From Cyanobacteriota bacterium (GTDB lineage Bacteria; Cyanobacteriota; Cyanobacteriia; Leptolyngbyales; Leptolyngbyaceae): a stretch of DNA of 15,055 nt. The notes beneath the pieces were generated by a model. It was not told the origin of the DNA and did no database searches. It worked only from the letters and a program-made list of their open reading frames with translations. Location: the NCBI GenBank assembly GCA_027482985.1, contig JAIXVO010000820.1, positions 1 through 15,055 on the forward strand, read 5' to 3'. A program made the position numbers and the translations under genes. This document shows, in pieces, positions 13,390 through 15,055 of the stretch. Position 1 is the stretch's first letter; every line of letters starts with the position of its first letter.

Positions 13390-13475
13390 TTGCTCCCTCC
13401 CTCAATCTCCTGTCTCCTGTCTCCTGTCTCCTATCTCCTGCCTTCTGTCTCCGCCCTCTCCCTCCCTCCTCCTCC
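13390..13475 (-). repeat. Pyrimidine-rich tandem repeat before the photolyase start
   Basis: Tandem units of about 7 bp (TCTCCTG, with TCTCCTA and TTCTGTC variants), then CCCTCTCC and CCTCCT blocks, run up to the ATG at 13478. Read on the minus strand this is GGAGACAGGAGACAGG-type sequence, the inverted form of 13255-13282. It leaves the photolyase gene without a normal ribosome binding site. Confidence 0.7.
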
Positions 13476-13477
13476 CT

Positions 13478-14992
13478 ATGACCTCTGGTATCTGGATTCT
13501 CGGCGACCAACTCTCACCCACGCATGCCGCCTTGCTGAGTGTGAGTGACGAGCGGCAACAAACGCCGATCATTTTGATTGAGTCTTTACAGCATGTCCAA
13601 GCGCGGCATTACCATCAGCAAAAGTTGGTGTTAGTGTGGTCAGCGATGCGGCACTTTGCCCAAGAGTTGCAGGCGGCGGGCTGGTCGGTGACCTACTGCG
13701 CCCAGCAGGAAGATTTTGCGACCCCGCTAAACAACTGGATTCAGACAAATCAGATCACGGAATTGCGGGTGATGCAACCGAGCGATCGCCCCTTTACCCA
13801 ACTGATTCAAGCGCTTGACCTGCCCTGTGAAATTGAGTGGCTCCCCAACAATCAGTTCTTGTGGACGACTGCCGAATTTTCAGCCTGGGCGACGGGACGG
13901 AAGCGGTTGCTGATGGAAGACTTTTATCGGGCGGGACGACGACGCTTAGGCCTGTTGATGGAGGGGGAGCAGCCAGTCGGGGGGCAATGGAATTTTGACA
14001 AGGACAATCGCCAACCGCCCAAGGGCAAAATTCACCCGCCCCCGCCCTTGTGGTTTGAGCCGGATGAAATCACGCGATCGCTGATCGAGCAAGTCCCACA
14101 CCTGCCCTTTCCGACCTATGGTCAGGCGGCTCCCTTTGGCTGGGCAGTCACCCGGACGCAAGCGTTACAAGTGCTCGATGCCTTTATCCAGACACGCCTA
14201 CCCACCTTTGGCCCCTATCAAGATGCGATGGTGACGGGGCAGGAAACCATGTGGCACGCCTTGATTTCGCCCTACCTCAACCTGGGGTTACTCCATCCGG
14301 GGGAAGTCGTGGCAGCGGCGGAGCAGGCGTTTCACCAACAGGGATTGAGCCTCAATAGTGTGGAAGGGTTTATTCGGCAGGTGGCAGGCTGGCGCGAATA
14401 TATGCAAGGGCTGTATCACCATTTGAGTGAGGATTATCCCAGCCGCAACTGGTTTCAGCACACCCACCCCTTACCCGACTTCTTTTGGGATGCCGCCCAA
14501 ACCGAGATGAATTGTTTGCATCAAACTTTACAGCAAGTGGAGCAGACGGGCTATGCCCACCACATCCAACGGCTGATGATCTTGAGCAATTTTGCGCTGA
14601 TTGCAGGGTTGTTGCCACAAGCCGTGGAGCAGTGGTTTCATGGGGCTTTTATTGATGCCTACGATTGGGTGATGCAAACCAACGTGATTGGGATGGGATT
14701 ATTTGCCGATGGCGGCATTCTGGCCTCCAAACCCTACGCCGCCTCAGCTAACTACATTAACAAGATGAGCGACTACTGCCGGGGGTGCGCCTACAATCCC
14801 AAACAACGCACGGGCGAGGGTGCCTGCCCCTTCAATTTTTTTTACTGGGATTTCCTCGATCGCCACCGCGACCGACTTTCCGCCCAGGGTCGCATGAGTT
14901 TTATCCTCAAGAATCTCGACCGAATGCCGCCCGAAGAATTGCAGGCGATCCGAGCGCAGGCGATCGCGTGGCATCAAGCCCACTACCCATGA
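13478..14992 (+). CDS. Fe-S bacterial cryptochrome/photolyase (PhrB-like, CryPro/FeS-BCP class)
   Basis: A flavoprotein of the class typified by Agrobacterium PhrB, a (6-4) photolyase using FAD, an antenna lumazine and a 4Fe-4S cluster to repair UV damage. The 504 residues start with 'IWILGDQLSPTHAAL' (alpha/beta antenna domain), then 'FYRAGRRRLGLLMEG' and 'GGQWNFDKDNRQPPKG', and the helical FAD domain with 'GYAHHIQRLMILSNFALIAG', 'DAYDWVMQTNVIGMGLFADGG' and 'KPYAASANYINKMSDYC'. Four cysteines at 346, 434, 437 and 450 reproduce the 88/3/13 spacing of PhrB's cluster ligands. ATG 13478 matches the family start; the frame is open back to 13211, but that part is repeat-derived. No Shine-Dalgarno is visible, because the leader is a pyrimidine repeat. 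Photoreceptor rather than repair function remains possible. Confidence 0.93.
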   Translation: MTSGIWILGDQLSPTHAALLSVSDERQQTPIILIESLQHVQARHYHQQKLVLVWSAMRHFAQELQAAGWSVTYCAQQEDFATPLNNWIQTNQITELRVMQPSDRPFTQLIQALDLPCEIEWLPNNQFLWTTAEFSAWATGRKRLLMEDFYRAGRRRLGLLMEGEQPVGGQWNFDKDNRQPPKGKIHPPPPLWFEPDEITRSLIEQVPHLPFPTYGQAAPFGWAVTRTQALQVLDAFIQTRLPTFGPYQDAMVTGQETMWHALISPYLNLGLLHPGEVVAAAEQAFHQQGLSLNSVEGFIRQVAGWREYMQGLYHHLSEDYPSRNWFQHTHPLPDFFWDAAQTEMNCLHQTLQQVEQTGYAHHIQRLMILSNFALIAGLLPQAVEQWFHGAFIDAYDWVMQTNVIGMGLFADGGILASKPYAASANYINKMSDYCRGCAYNPKQRTGEGACPFNFFYWDFLDRHRDRLSAQGRMSFILKNLDRMPPEELQAIRAQAIAWHQAHYP

Positions 14993-15055
14993 GGACACAC
15001 GACCCGGAGTAGAAGTTATCGATCGCATCATCAGCTTTAATCCAACCCGCTCCAG

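Larger units (their letters stand above)
13044..13477. other. Divergent intergenic region with repeats
   Basis: These 434 bp separate the small-gene unit from the photolyase gene. From left to right they hold a ribosome binding site and a 9-bp inverted repeat (13064-13107) serving the small genes, a roughly 145-bp stretch with a T7 tract near 13182, then repeat-derived DNA from about 13255 to 13475. No protein or RNA gene was supported. Confidence 0.6.

Noticed and set aside
13390..13475. Regular repeats suggesting a CRISPR array
   Set aside because: Units are about 7 bp with no unique spacers; this is low-complexity tandem repeat.
14993..15055. Possible start or end of another gene at the right edge
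   Set aside because: Too short to judge: the plus frame has no start codon and the minus frames show no recognisable C-terminus.

Overview
The window is a stretch of cyanobacterial chromosome. The main sign is the very frequent HIP1 palindrome GCGATCGC (for example near 350, 1066, 2153, 3235, 5942, 12190, 12920), which even shapes protein sequence (repeated Ala-Ile-Ala in PurN). Other signs are a cyanobacterial-type SepF, a ComFB-family protein, an Fe-S photolyase, and purine-rich CAGGAGTCAG-type low-complexity repeats common in filamentous cyanobacteria. A Leptolyngbya- or Oscillatoria-like organism is plausible, but the sequence alone does not settle the genus.

Layout. 1-1211 (minus): cell-division gene sepF followed by an EamA/RarD-type transporter cut by the window edge. 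1398-2804 (minus): a TRZ/ATZ-type amidohydrolase, then 647 bp of AT-rich DNA without a convincing gene. 3452-4812 (plus): an exported DsbA-like thiol oxidoreductase and a small exported PPC-domain protein. 4778-6864 (minus): purN, rsfS and the HD hydrolase yqeK, with a strong intrinsic terminator between rsfS and purN. 7037-8605 (plus): a GT39/PMT-type membrane glycosyltransferase with a repeat-derived in-frame insert. 8835-10054 (plus): comFB overlapping, by an ATGA junction, a gene for an exported protein of unknown function; a structured leader precedes comFB. 10023-11021 (minus): an MDR-family quinone oxidoreductase. 11188-12607 (plus): a small cysteine-containing protein and a calcineurin-like phosphoesterase. 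12598-13107 (minus): a compact unit of two very small genes with its own ribosome binding sites, an upstream inverted repeat and a terminator. 13478-14992 (plus): an Fe-S bacterial cryptochrome/photolyase behind a patch of dispersed repeats.

Most of the window is housekeeping: division, purine synthesis, ribosome silencing, Ap4A hydrolysis and DNA repair. No phage, transposase, CRISPR array, tRNA or rRNA was seen. The least explained parts are the two-small-gene unit at 12598-13107, the hairpin-plus-terminator leader before comFB, the ComFB/exported-protein pair, and the low-complexity repeats that have entered a coding sequence and the leaders of two genes.
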